64,000 nucleotides of DNA from Azolla pinnata (GCA_037176905.1 JBBBWG010026779.1:1-64000); one strand, 5' to 3'. Counted from the first letter of the stretch, positions 1 through 12,244 are shown. Notes: generated from the sequence alone by a model not told the origin. Program-made: numbers and translations.

Positions 1-468
1 GGCAGCCCCGGCTACGCCCCGCCCGAGTACGGCCGGCGCCAGCCCGGCTCCGGCTCCTCCGGCTCCGGCTCCGGCTCCGGCGCCGCCAAGGTCAGCACGA
101 TGGGCGACGTCTTCAGCTACGGCGTCGTCTTGCTCGAGCTCGTCACCGGGAAGAAGCCGGTCGCCGACTCCTACGACGACGATCGCGATCATGCCGCTGC
201 TGAGACGGATCACAAGGATCTTGTGAGCTGGGTCCGCGCCCGAATGCAGGACAAGCCGAGGACGGCGGCGACGACGAGGAGCTCCCTCTTGGCCATGCTC
301 GACGCCCGTTGCGCCGCCGCCGACGGCGACCCGCTCGCGCCCGACCACATGCTCGAGGCCCTCCGCATCGGCTACCTTTGCACGGCCGAGTCGCCCGCCA
401 AGCGCCCCACCATGCAGCAGGTCGTCGGCCTCCTCAAGGACATGGCCCCCAACCTCTCGTCCCCTTGA
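1..468 (+). CDS. LRR receptor-like kinase, C-terminal part of kinase domain (partial)
   Basis: The frame is open from base 1 to the TGA at 466-468 (155 codons), so the 5' part lies outside the window. It starts in kinase subdomain VIII (GSPGYAPPEYG), continues through subdomain IX (MGDVFSYGVVLLELVTG) and ends with the subdomain XI Arg in KRPTMQQVVGLLKDM. This pattern fits plant LRR-X receptor kinases (EMS1/BRI1/PSKR relatives), which sit in the plasma membrane and phosphorylate Ser/Thr in peptide or steroid signalling. The exact subfamily cannot be told from the tail. Between the APE-like motif and subdomain IX there is an extra Gly/Ser run coded by repeats of ggctcc (about bases 40-90). The segment is much richer in GC than the rest of the window. 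The catalytic loop and ATP site are not in view, so activity cannot be judged. Confidence 0.85.
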   Translation, partial: GSPGYAPPEYGRRQPGSGSSGSGSGSGAAKVSTMGDVFSYGVVLLELVTGKKPVADSYDDDRDHAAAETDHKDLVSWVRARMQDKPRTAATTRSSLLAMLDARCAAADGDPLAPDHMLEALRIGYLCTAESPAKRPTMQQVVGLLKDMAPNLSSP

Positions 469-728
469 GAGAGAGAGGCAGGCAACACCCGACAAAATCG
501 ACGAAAAAGAGCGCGACCGAATCCAATCCAATCCAATCGGGGGCCTGGATCGGAACCAACCGGGCAAGCAAAGCAAGCAAGCAAAAACTCTTCTTATATC
601 TCGCTTGAATCATGATCGTCGTGCTCTACATATCTAATCTACACATAATGTACCTATATTACCGGTCTCGTGGGCTTGGCGAGGGTTGTGCTGGCGCTGC
701 TCACATAGAGAGGCAGCAGCGATCGATG

Positions 729-849
729 GAGCCCGATCGATCGATCTCAATCAATCGAGGGAGCCCGGTCGATCGATCGATCTCAATCAATCGAGGGAGC
801 CCGGTCGATCGATTCGATCTCAATCAATCGAGGGAGCCCGATCGATCCC
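729..849. repeat. 36 bp tandem repeat rich in GATCGATC
   Basis: About 3.4 copies of a 32-37 bp unit that begins gagcccggtcgatcgatc and ends caatcaatcgagg. Copies start at 729, 761, 797 and 834. The repeat lies just past the kinase stop codon, in its probable 3' UTR or spacer. It keeps two frames open, which explains short spurious reading frames here. Confidence 0.85.
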
Positions 850-2240
850 ATCATTTTTAGCTGCACTCCACTCCCCTAGGGGGGGGCCACCAACCAAGTC
901 GATTTGGCGGTATGTAATGTACGATGCAAACGTTGGAGCCATGATTCTTCTCACATCCATCAATCGATCGATCCAACCCGATTCGATTGCCTTTTGTGGT
1001 GAATGCCGCTTGCGCTCCCTATGTCATAGTAGTGGTACTCAGTCGGTGACTGAGCGGAGCGAATCATGAATGCCCTGAACGAAGTATTGCTTCTATGCTC
1101 TGCATCCAACTTCTGTTTCGGGTAAATTGGACAGGATCTTTCTCAACACGACCGGTATACATCGATGCTACGTACGCTGTGTGCCGAATGCGTACAAAGC
1201 TTGTACGCTGGGTATTTTAAGAGTATTTAAATGCCTGTAATGCGTAGTTTAACGTCTAATCGTAGATGCTTGTTCAAATTTACAACCAGATAAAACATAC
1301 ATCTATATCCCCTAAAATTTGTTCATATTCCAATTCTCGGCCTTGGAATTCTAGATGATACAAAATCTAATCTTAAGCTTCACTTCATTCAACAACTTGT
1401 GTACACTAGCCCTAGTAAAGATTAGTTTTTCTATTTATAAATTTGGCTTAGAAAAAAAAAAAGACAGCTCCAGAACGTAAGATACGTGTAGAATATGTAC
1501 GAGTACTCTCAAACGTATTTCATTTGTAACAATACGGGGTGCTCTCCAGCAGCATAGATGTCGATTATCGATAGGCATACGTGCGGTGCATACTTAAGCT
1601 TGTTGAAAAGCTCGGGATTCCATCTCTTTTGGGACATTTCCTAGATTTTTCGATCTGGGTTTCGCCTCTTACATAAGCTCGATCTCCCAGTGCAGAGGCG
1701 TTGCTGCCTGTACAGAAACGTTCGCGCGGTAAACTACAGATCACCCCATCAGAGGACAGAGAAATAGAGAGAAACATCGATTTCTCTAGTCCATTTCGCC
1801 GATCAGCTTTACTGTCATCGATATTGTTTAGTGGTAGTAGTCATCCAAAATTGCCATACTCCATACTTCATTTTAAACTCAGGCGTAATCCCGATAATCG
1901 CAAGCCCGCATCGGAACTCCACTCGAACACGATGCTAACTACTATCTATTCTTTACATCCTCTAAAGAAGGCCCCCGCTTCAAACGGTTAATCGCGACTG
2001 TCATAATGCAAAGGTGTCGAGCTAGTGTCGCGACAGCATTCTAGCTCGATTCGAACGTAATAAACACCTCCGGACCCACTCCTGCATTAAGAACGGCACG
2101 ATTAACATTTCTGATAACCGCCCGAAAAGCCGATCGGGCATTATACCGATCCGCCGAGGCATGACTTATACCGACGCATCAGCCGACGAGTTTCTCGTGA
2201 TCGAGAGCTCTCTGCGTGATCCCATCGAGCCATTGCCGAT
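850..2240. other. Intergenic, no recognisable gene
   Basis: AT-rich spacer between the receptor kinase and the LACS gene. Only short open frames are present, without splice-supported exons or known motifs. A few more GATCGATC tetramer runs occur near 964-975. Confidence 0.6.
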
Positions 2241-2278
2241 ATAACTTTGTCGATCCGATCTGAAGGCTATAACTCTTT

Positions 2279-2310
2279 CGCGGTGACAGGATTCGAACCC
2301 GGGATCCGAA
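2279..2310 (-). other. tRNA T-arm-like fragment
   Basis: On the minus strand the sequence reads ccgggttcgaatcctg followed by a tcaccgcg tail, which resembles a tRNA T-loop (GTTCGAATC, B box) plus a 3' acceptor strand. No matching 5' acceptor strand, D arm or anticodon arm lies about 70 bp upstream, so this is not a complete tRNA gene. It may be a tRNA-derived scrap or chance. Confidence 0.3.
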
Positions 2311-2726
2311 GAAGCGACGTGGAATTCTCGAGGAGCCAAAACAGGGACGCCGACAAAAATCTGGCGCCGAAGATGACGACGAGTTCTGCTTTTTTTGTTT
2401 TCATGGCAGTCGGATCGAAAGGACCTTCGCGATTCCGTGGATGCACCATTCTAGCAGACGACAATCGAAAGATGCAGCGGAATTAGGGTTCCTCTTTCCG
2501 CGTTTTCTTCGATTTGGGTCTCCCCCGTGGCTCAAAGATCGAAACTTTCTTTGTTTTTTCTGTCTGCCGCTCCTTCCGTCTTCTTTCGTCTCTTTCTTTT
2601 GCTTTCGCTTGCCTTCTCCGCCTTCCGTTTGTTCCTTGCCTTCTTGAGCCGTTCCTTCCTCTCCCGTCCACTCGTTTCCTTGTTTCGTTTGGAGGCTATC
2701 TCCGGAAGGAAAGCATTCATTTGGAT

Positions 2727-5700
2727 ATGGAGTCCATTGCGCGGAGGCGATTACATGTCATCCACACGCACTTGCTTCCTCCACCTCCAGGTTTGCACCG
2801 CGTATATGTTATAACTATGGTTTGATCTCACTATGATCTTATTCTAATATAAAAATTCCATTCAAGCTTAGAGATGAACGTGCCGTATCAAGATATAGGA
2901 TGTTCGTCGATCGGACCTTTCCCTTTGATTAATTACAAAGGGTTGTTTGGAATAAACATGAAGATACATTTCAGCACACGGCCCGATCTGTTTGGGGGCT
3001 TTATCAGCAGATGGATTTAAACGTAACGTTTGACTGAATAACCGAAGGTCTGTTTCCTCTAGGACAATGGAGATTCAGCAATTATAGGATATGGAGATAC
3101 GAAAACAAATCTCCATTTGGGTGTGATCTGCATAAGAGAGAATATTGGTTTAATCCCAACTCTGATCAGATGTGAGAGAACTAAGGATTCGTCATAATAT
3201 CTGATAAGGCAATAGGGGAAATCCATAAATTTAGCTGGAATGCTGTAGAAGTTAGGATAATGTTTGATCGTCAAAGAGAGAAAAAAGATATATTCACCTT
3301 AGCATTTGTTAACTTGGCATCAACTATAATTAGAGAATAGTTGATAAATCTGTTTCAATACAGCAATGTTTTAACTATGATTGAAATACAAAATGTCACC
3401 TGAAATCCTGTAAAATGCGGCATGAATATCAAATCATGCTGCAGCCATAGAAACAATAATTTGAAATTAAAAAGAGAAAAGTTTGATACCGCTGTTCACT
3501 TGCAAATGAAGGAGGTATTAGTGTAGATGCATGCGTGCCGCTATCTCATATGCACACACATTTGTTAGAGGGAGATAAGTAAGGCCATGAATTTTTGTTA
3601 TAGACCTTACACAGCTATGTAGGAAAAACATTCACATCGAGAAAAGAAGATAGAAAATGCTGGAAATGAAGCGGGGCTTTTTTTGTGCTAAGCTACCAGA
3701 TATCGGCCCAACACATCCTTGGCAAAAATATGTTCGATTTATTCCAAAGCTGTGGGCAATCAGGGTTCTCTCAGCCGGTTCTAGATAGATGAATTTATGC
3801 CTCTCGTGTCAGATGAGATGGTTAGCCTTTCTTCTTTCTCCCTCTCGCCCATTTAATCTTACACAATGTAGTTTTTGAACTTTCTAGACCCACGTACTTA
3901 CTTTTGTATCTTCTTCTTCAAAGAACTTAGCCGTGTTACCCTCTTCATTGATCCCTATTATTACTATTCTGTCTCTCTGTTTCTGCTTCACTGCGAATGC
4001 TTAGTTGAGTAAGGCATAGATATGGTTTAGGTGCATTATTGTCAGAAACGGAATGGTTCCATTATATTATAAAACAATTCATCGAATGAAATTTATTTCA
4101 GGAGAGGGTAATGGGCTAGACCTGCAGCCTGCATCTGCAGAATTCTTTATCAGTAAGGAGTATTTTTCTTAAAAGTAGTCATATACCTTGTCCGTTAAAA
4201 TGTTCGATCATAATTAGGAATCTCTTTCTATGGCAGGTGATGGTTATAGTGTTGTACTGCCAGAGAAACTGAGTAGCGGTAAATGGAACGTGTATAGGTA
4301 AACGAAATTCTTCTATTTATGGGATCATACATATTTTTGTTACAAGTAGCACGAATCCCACTCTACATTTATCGATTAATTTTGGTGGGAAACTAGATCA
4401 GCGCACTCTCCATTACAGCTGGTAGATCACTTTCCTGATCGGCCTCAAATTCGAACTTTGCACGACAATTTTGTGTGAGTGGATTTCCTTCTGATTCAAG
4501 GGCGATTTCGTGTGTGTAAGCAGTGATTACAACATTGCAAGTAAAATTTGATGCAGTTATTCAACCAAAGCTTTTGAAAATCTGAAGTGTCTTGGATCAC
4601 GAGTGCATGAAAATGGAAGTGTTGGAGAGTAAGTGTTATGGCCCTGCATAAGAAAACATGAATACTTTTTATTATTTTATGTCTAAATGGATATTTTGAA
4701 TTATCTAGTTTTATGGTTTAATATGGAAAGGTTGAAGGTAGGTCTGGATGTGTTTATTCCATAATTGAATGGTTCATATTCGTATGAGTTTCTGGCTATC
4801 ACTCCTCAATCAAGAATATTGAACTTGAGCCTTTTTAAGGTACAAGTGGATGACCTATGGTGAAGCAGGGGCTGCCAGAGCAGCCATTGGATCGGGTTTG
4901 GTCTTACATGGGATTCCGAAGGTATATGCTTCATTGTGGCAACAATAATCATTTAATCATTTTAATTTGAAGAACCTTTAAGAGGCTAAAAAAGTGTGGA
5001 GTATCTAGCCTCTCACTAAAATCATTATTATTTAGATGCATGGGAGGGCATTGGAAATATGTGGTTACAAGTGATTCTCTTCCAAACAGGGATCATGCAT
5101 CGGACTATACTTCATCAATAGGCCAGAATGGGTCATTACAGATAATGCGTGTTCATCCTATTCTTTCATTTCTGTTCCTTTATATGACACCCTTGGTAAG
5201 TTTGTTCGATCTATGAAGATTGCTTTCGGCGTTTTATCCTTGGCACCTAAAATCTACCCAATGCTCCGCTTATAGGTCCTGATGCAGTGAAGTATATAAT
5301 TGGCCATAGTGACATGGCATGTGTATTCTGCACTCCTGACAAACTTGAGATTGTAAGACCATCTGACCTTTTATTTCTTATTATTCTAATTGAGATGTTG
5401 ATTATGAAAATCAACGGGGATACTTGATTAAGAGACAAAAAGGACTAGAAGACTAATACTCCAAAAAAATACGAATAGCAGCTTCTCTGTAGGAATAGGT
5501 TTGTATTAAATTAAATGCAAACGAACTTTTTGATAAAGTCAATTAATAGAATGGCTCTACCCTTAGGACTGCTATAAACCGACAATTCTACGTATTTCAT
5601 AGATTTTATTGATTTCAAGTTTATGGTATTCCATCAAGACCATATGGATCGTGGTTTCTGGTGAATTTTTACTCCACGTATTGCTCATCCTACCTGACTT

Positions 5701-8700
5701 TGTTTTCCTATGTTGTGTTATCTCGTCTTTTCAGCTGCTCAACTGCATCTCAGAAACATCAAGCGTGCGGTTGGTTGTGGTATTTTCTGATTTCTTAGCA
5801 CCTGCGACCTTGAAAATAGGCACATCTTTTAATTTTGCAATCACCGGTATAGGTAGTCGGTGGAAATGATCTACTCGTACCATTACTTCCCTCCAGACCA
5901 GGCGTAGAAATTGTTTCTTATTCCAAGCTGCAAGAACAAGTGAGTGTTTATTATTTCTCATTGCTTAAAAGGAATCGTTTCACAGCGTCAAAACAAACAT
6001 TGACATGAAGTTAATGGTCATTAATTCAAATTATGGAACGTAATGGGAAATTGAAGCTCTGTTCCGTTCGTGACAACTTCCATTCATTGTTTATCCTCTC
6101 TATCAGCTGTTTAGTATGTTGTCACGCATGTGAAGCTGGTAAAAACACAATGTTTCTTGTTATGCTTGTCCAAACGGCTTAGCCTTGGACTACCTGATCC
6201 ACTCTCAAACCAGAATGTATAGGTTCTGAGTTATTCCGTGCTACTAGTTTTTGAACCTCAGATTCCCATTTTTGCCGAAAATGGCAGTTCCTGTGTCGAC
6301 ATTTGGTTTGTACTTATAGCGTGGATTCTGATGCATTCAACTGAAATGAACAAAAGAAAGTGAGATGAGAATAGTTATAAAAGCTCAACTATCTCAATGA
6401 TGGATATGTCTAATGTGGTCCAAACTTTATATGCAAGTTGCTTTCAATCCCTGTTATGCTTCAGTAAATGTGACTTTTTTCTGGAATGTGTGCGTGTTAG
6501 GGGCAAAATAATTTAAAGCCCTTTGTAGTGCCTGTTCCTGAAGACATTGCGACAATTTGCTACACCTCAGGCACTACTGGAACACCAAAGGTTGGAGATT
6601 GAACCTCGGATACCCTTGATATTTTCTGAATGTTTTTTCCTCAAAATTGTTGGTATAATTATGCAGGGGGCTGTGCTAAGTCATCGAAATCTTTTGGCGA
6701 ATGTAGCAGGCTCTAGTTTTAAATTCATCATCAACCCAACGGATGTGTAGGTTCTTTTATATGAGTGGACGTTTCACTCTCTTTGCGTATGAAAGATACT
6801 TCACAATGTTTACTCTGTTTTGCAATCAGCCACATTTCATATTTGCCACTAGCTCATATCTATGAAAGGGCCACTGTTATTGGTGTCATTAGCCATGGTG
6901 CAGCTATTGGTTTTTATCAAGGGGTAAGGCAGCTGATTTCTTGGAATTTACTTTGTTCAAGGTTCATAATAAGGTTTCGAATCTCAATTCGTCTGCACCT
7001 GTAATGCTGGATCTCTAGGATGTCATGAAGTTGATGGATGACATGGGAGTACTTAGGCCAACAGTTTTTGCAAGTGTGCCCCGCCTTTACAATCGTATTC
7101 ATGATGGGTATGAATAATGCATGCACTCGAGTTTTTTCCGCTGAAACTAAGTTTACAAGTAGTTTTCATGGAGATGTTGTTTTATAACTATTGGGCTCAT
7201 TTATTAGGTTGTCTTAAGTCTTTGTTTGTGTGATGTGCTGATTTTTTCAGGATTATCTCAGCAGTGACAACATCAGGTGGCTTACGTGAGAAACTTTTTA
7301 ATGCTGCTTATAATGCAAAGAAACAAGCTATCCAAAGGGGTATATGTTATCTAGTTGGTACATAAAGAGGTGATCTGCACTTCTACTTAGATTCTGCAAT
7401 CTCCAATTACAGGAAAAACACCATCCCCCCTTTGGGATCGCTTAGTGTTCAACAAAATACAAGCACGATTGGGAGGTCGTGTACGTGTGATGACATCTGG
7501 CGCATCTCCGTTATCTCCAGATATCTTGGATTTTCTTCGGATGTATGTCCACATCGTTTTTTCTCTAGGGGTGGATAGAATTAAACTACCTAAGACAATC
7601 CTGGTTCAGAACTCTTCTCTTTTTACAGCTGTTTTGGTGGTTTCGTTGCTGAAGGGTATGGCATGACAGAGACAGCTTGTGTGATTTCTGGCTGTGATCA
7701 AGGTGATAACACATCAGGGCATGTTGGGTCACCGAGTCCTGCTTGTGGTGAGCTCCATCAAAGAGTTATATAACATAGCGGTAAGATATTGCATTGATAT
7801 AAATTGGAAGTGTCTCACAAATCTGTTCTAATGTATTTGACAGAAATCAAGTTAGTAGATGTCCCCGAAATGAATTATACAGCAGACGACAAGCCTCATC
7901 CACGGGGAGAAATCTGCGTGAGAGGACCAATCGTTTTCAAGGGTTATCACAAAGATGAGACACAAACGTAGTCATTCTTTGACTTACATCTTCTCTAAGA
8001 TTCCTAAAAACTCGAATAATCCTTGTGTGGTGTTTGCAGAAGGGAGATTCTAGATGAGGAAAATTGGTTACATACTGGAGATATCGGAGAATGGTTGCCG
8101 GGTGGGAGGCTTAAAATTATTGACAGGTTAGTAAATTATTTGAACTATAGGACAGCTTGTGAATGTAGGAAAGTTATTTGGGAAGATCCTTGACCATCAA
8201 TGATGATCCACCAATATCTGCGCCTCCGTCATATGTGACATCAAGAGTTTTTTTCTGGTGCCCCAATATCAGGTCACTATCCTCTCTGGTCCTCATAAAG
8301 AGCATAATATTGTCTGCATGTAGTAGGAGATTGTTGTCAGGCTCGCTCCCAATCTGCCCTGTCTATCTAGTCCAGGGATCTTGTCAGTGCTTTTTCTGAA
8401 GAGAATTTCAACAAGAGGCAACAAGAGGCAAGGTCAAGTGAGGCTAATCCATATTCTAAGTAAATCTTTTGAAGTACAATGCCTTTGGCTAGTGATGCGA
8501 AAGCCTATTATCTCCTACCTCTGCATGAGCCTTATGTTTAAGGTGGTCGTCTCATACTCTATATATATCTTGTTTCAAGTTGTTGGCAGAAGGAAAAGGG
8601 TGACAAAAAGTCCTCGTGCACTCTAGCTTCTCAACCATTACCTCGAGAATAAATATTTGAGTGGTGAAGCCTCCCCTGAAACCCGTTTTCCTTTACATGG

Positions 8701-9989
8701 GATATCCGTTTGTCTTTCCCTGTAGGTTCTCTCATTCTTGAATAGAATCATATGTCTTTATAGTAATACTTGGTTCTGTAACTAGGTATCAGCAACGGTA
8801 TGGCGTAGGTTGCCTGGAGTCAAACCACTCCATGGCTTGAGTGGTTGACCCATACCTTCTAGTCTTAAGCTAATAAACCCTTACCTGCATAAAATGTGTA
8901 CTCGAGCTGGGAGGGAAGCCAAGGCCGAGGGGAACCAATCTGCAATTTCAAACTGCTCCAAGCTATGGCTTTCCTGACCCCTATCTGCAGCTGCTACGCA
9001 CTCTGACATGTTCTCCTCAAGTGGGACCTAATAGTTTGGTCATTTGGTTATATTTATGTACGATTTTATCCCAGTTGGGGGGTACAAAGGTCGGAAATTA
9101 ATTGCTAGAGGGTGTTGGGGCGCTTTACGTGTGGGCATGCCTATATATTATGAGCTTGTCTCTACCTTCCTTACAGGAAGAAAAATATTTTCAAGCTTGC
9201 GCAAGGAGAGTATATTGCACCAGAGAAAATTGAAAATGTGTATACGAGGAGCAAGTATATTTCACAATGCTTTGTGTATGGTAAGGTCTTCAGCTATATA
9301 TATTAAGTAAGTATGAAGAAATTTGTAATGTGGATTTCTAAAGTCCAATATGTATTGTAGGTGATAGCTTTAATTCCAGCCTGGTAGCCATTGCTGCGGT
9401 TGATCCTGAAGAAGTATTAAAATGGGCGAAGTCAAGAGGAATGAAGGTAGTCTGTCTGTCTTTGATATTGCTTCTGTGAAGCTGTAGATCTGCATTTCTT
9501 TTATTATGTTCCTTACAAAATTTGCTTTAACCGTTGCTGTTTTAGCATGCAAATGATCTAGAAGCCATATGCAAGGACCCAGAGGTGCGAGCAACAATAC
9601 TAGCTGATATGGATGCTTTAGGACATGAAGCCAAGGTCAACTGCATTAATTTGGTCTGTTTGGTTGGTTAATATTCTTCTTACTGAGGTCTGTGCTAATT
9701 TTCTGAATACAGTTGAGAGGCTTTGAATTTGCTAAATCTGTGACACTTGTTGCTGAGCCTTTCACATTTGAAAATGGGCTTCTTACACCAACTTTTAAGG
9801 TACTAAATATGGAGTTAAATCGTACCAGTGTTGACTGCAGATGTTTCAAAATAAGATCCAACTAAAAGTATACATTGTGATTCCGTGTAATAGGTGAAAA
9901 GGCCTCAAGCAAAGGCACATTTTGCGAAGGCAATCGAGGACATGTACACTGAACTTTCCGTAAGAGAACATGGAAAGAAACTATTATGA
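2727..9989 (+). CDS. LACS6: Peroxisomal long-chain acyl-CoA synthetase (LACS6/LACS7 type)
   Basis: Activates free long-chain fatty acids to acyl-CoA (ATP to AMP and PPi) for peroxisomal beta-oxidation. Twenty-four phase-consistent exons (first 2727-2790, then 4102-4152, 4237-4297, 4397-4474, 4557-4628, and so on, to 9894-9989) encode 695 residues, against about 700 for Arabidopsis LACS6. Residues 8-16 (RLHVIHTHL) are a perfect PTS2 peroxisome signal (R-L-x5-H-L). The AMP-binding signature [10 protein letters not shown] is at about 263-272, and later come [28 protein letters not shown] and GLLTPTFK, all family hallmarks. In this reading the C-terminus is HGKKLL, with no PTS1. Intron 1 (1.3 kb) and intron 19 (8127-9176) are the largest. 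An alternative last exon exists at 10032-10196. LACS6 versus LACS7 is not resolved. Confidence 0.93.
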
Positions 9990-10031
9990 GCAGTTTCTGG
10001 TGAACAAAATCTCCTGAAGATTTCAATGTAG

Positions 10032-10196
10032 GCATCCAAATTAGGAGTACAAATAGTTGCCAAATCTATGAGAAGATTAGAAGTCCTAATTTCTGATGGA
10101 GAACCCACTGACGCTCTGGTGGGGATGGAAAAAGCCAGGGCAATGGAGAGGGTTACACAAATCAGAGTTCCCGGACAGTTGAATAACTGCAAATAA
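10032..10196 (+). other. Possible alternative last exon of the LACS gene
   Basis: Inside the last LACS exon a strong donor (TCC|GTAAGA at 9960) and an acceptor (TTTCAATGTAG ending at 10031) define a 72 bp intron in phase 0. Splicing would replace the last nine residues by 54 others beginning ASKLGVQIV and ending PGQLNNCK, with stop TAA at 10194-10196 overlapping an AATAAA signal. The total would be 740 residues. The segment reads like protein (DGEPTDALVG, EKARAMERV), but I do not recognise it as part of the family. Known relatives end soon after the MYxEL motif, so both ends remain possible. Confidence 0.45.
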
Positions 10197-10349
10197 AGCA
10201 TTAATTTATGTGGGTAGGTTTTCCTTCTATAAAAAGCAGTGTATGATTTTGCTGCTTTTCTTTACATATCTGTATATCGGGCCGCGTTCTTCCCCAAAAT
10301 TAACCTATGTAAAAAGCCCAAACTACTGTGGTTTCAATATGATTAGGCT

Positions 10350-11139
10350 GGTTTTGTCGGCTTTGTGCTGCTGGAAGATTCCAATGGGTCTCTTGTGGGC
10401 ATTAAAAATCTCGATCGAGGAGGTGGAAGTTCACAGAAGGAGTGGCTTTGATGAGCATTGGGAGATTTGTTTCATCTGATTTGTGATGTAAAAAATCTTG
10501 TCAAATTACAGGTAATGTGGACAGAACAACTATGAATTTAGGACAAATCCTTGCTTTTTTCTTATGTGGTCGTCTCTTTGATAATAATGATGTGATGTCC
10601 TCTAGTTGCACATTTGGTATTTTGTTTCTTAATCTCTCCTTTTCCTGCTTTCTGCTTTCAAATGCCAACTTTCCATTGCATCCTTCTTTTACACTGTAGA
10701 CTTTTGGTCACCGACACTTCAAATGAAATTCATCGATGAGAAGAACCAGCTAGACTCGTGATTTTCTTTGATAAATGTAGTTGGAGACGCTAACTTGCGA
10801 TTGCGGTTAAGGTAATCGCGAAGAGCTTCTCTGGTCTTCAAAGGCAAGCGACAAGGCATCATTTAATTTTGCGATGGTTCGCATTCGGTTATCCGTTACG
10901 TCTGCTTAGCGCATCTATCGAATTTAACATCCACTGTTGAGCGATGATGAGAAGAGCCATGGAAAGTGTTTGTTTGACATAGCGACCGCCATAAAGTGTT
11001 GGAAAATGCTGTACATTGATCGCCTTGATGTGATTAAAAGCCTCGTTGTGAAAGTGATCTACTTTAGCCACGATCAGCGCATCCTAACTAATTTTGCTCA
11101 AGGTCTAACCACCCGATCTCTTTGTTTTGCACGTGATTA
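10350..11139 (+). pseudogene. Decayed receptor-kinase fragment
   Basis: From 10350 the + strand reads GFVGFVLLEDSNGSLVGIK then NLDRGGGSSQKEWL. This resembles the glycine loop, VAIK lysine strand and linker of a plant receptor-like kinase, followed by ALGDLFHLICDVKNLVKLQ, similar to the helix C to strand 4 region. From about 10955 a second open piece, FDIATAIK..LYIDRLDVI then HDQRILTNFAQGLTT, resembles subdomains VI-VII, with the catalytic HRD replaced and DFG degraded to NFA. In-frame stops interrupt the first piece and the middle is not recognisable. It is therefore a host gene relic, not an active kinase. The family match is by eye only. Its 3' part is copied at 20154-20296. Confidence 0.4.
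10997..11139 (+). repeat. 143 bp repeat, copy A (probable source)
   Basis: These 143 bases recur at 20154-20296 in the same orientation with a single difference (t at 11016 in the attgatcg context versus c in copy B). Copy A sits inside the kinase pseudogene without flanking duplication, so it is more likely the source than the product. Confidence 0.95.
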
Positions 11140-12240
11140 AGAAAATAAGTTTCGTTTGAGTGTGTATGCTTAATTGCTAACTTTCCTCATTCAAGTTCGA
11201 TTTCCCCTTGACCAAAGATGTTGCTTGTCTCTGATGATAAGGCTATGGGACACAAACTTCTTGCTTGCTTGCAGATGACATGGACGATTGCTCGAAGGAG
11301 CATTTAGATCATGCTTTGTGATGCATGTACGGAGCGACCACAAAACTGATCGATCGATCCTAGATCCTTCTTCTCTTCTTTTCCGGGCGGTGGGTTCAAG
11401 GTTCTGGCGATCGATGCATACGTAGCTTGCTCGAGGTTGACGCGAAAAACCCGTAGAATATATGTATTGTATTGCTGTTCGTCGCGGGAGTGTCGGTGGC
11501 AATCGCTGGCCGATTACTTTCTCACGATTATTTTCGGCAACCAATCGGAGGAAAAAACCAAAGAAGAAAGCCCGCATTATTTGTTGGGTAGATCTACTGG
11601 ATGATCGTCGAAAGCGAGGAGCATGGGGCCCCTTTCTGGGGGAAAAAAAAAAGCCTGGTTCGGAGGCAGTTCCATATGGACTTGAGGCTTCTATACATCT
11701 GCTTTGCATCATGTGCACTCCTATGTGTCAGTTGCACCTCTGATCATCACACATTTTGGTAGCACCCTCGCTCCGATTTACCTATCGGAGTCGAGTGTAT
11801 TTGGCCATGCACTGACAATGCCTAAGGTGCAGAGAGAGGATCTTGCATTAGGCCAGCCAGATGTATATGCACGGAGATTGAAGTCGAGCTCACGAGAGTT
11901 CTTGCAGAGAAGGAAAGGGGGTGTGTGCATTAAGGATTCACTTTAAACAATGATGAGGCTGTTGCGTAGATTCCAGAAACAGCAGAGATCTTTGTCCTTG
12001 GATTTCTGGGCTCCGTATATTCTCCGCCTATCTATGGATGGACCACCCATCGACCAACGATTTTGGCCGTATCATTGGCCAATGCGAGGCAGAATGTGAT
12101 CGGTTCGAGCGCTAGTAAAGCTAGAAGGGTTTGTGTTGGAGCACCTGCTCGTTGCTGCTACAGTAGAACGGTCAAGGGCAGAAGGCGAGTTGTGATTCAA
12201 CAGCAGACTCGAGGCATGCTCACGACAAAGCATATCATCT
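11140..12240. other. Intergenic, no recognisable gene
   Basis: Spacer between the kinase relic and the GATC-rich satellite. An open minus frame of 175 codons (11191-11718) lacks known motifs and is low in coding character. Nothing else stands out. Confidence 0.5.
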
Positions 12241-12244
12241 GCAT

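Noticed and set aside
8170-8640. Possible LINE reverse-transcriptase relic on the minus strand of LACS intron 19 (a [11 protein letters not shown]-like stretch resembling YADD boxes).
   Set aside because: Only one weak motif, no neighbouring conserved blocks and many stops. Not enough to call a feature.
9905-10201. 98-codon minus frame over the last LACS exon.
   Set aside because: Antisense shadow of the LACS coding exon and its possible alternative last exon.
11191-11718. 175-codon minus-strand open frame.
   Set aside because: No known motif, odd composition (many Arg, Ser, Phe), no splice context. Likely chance.
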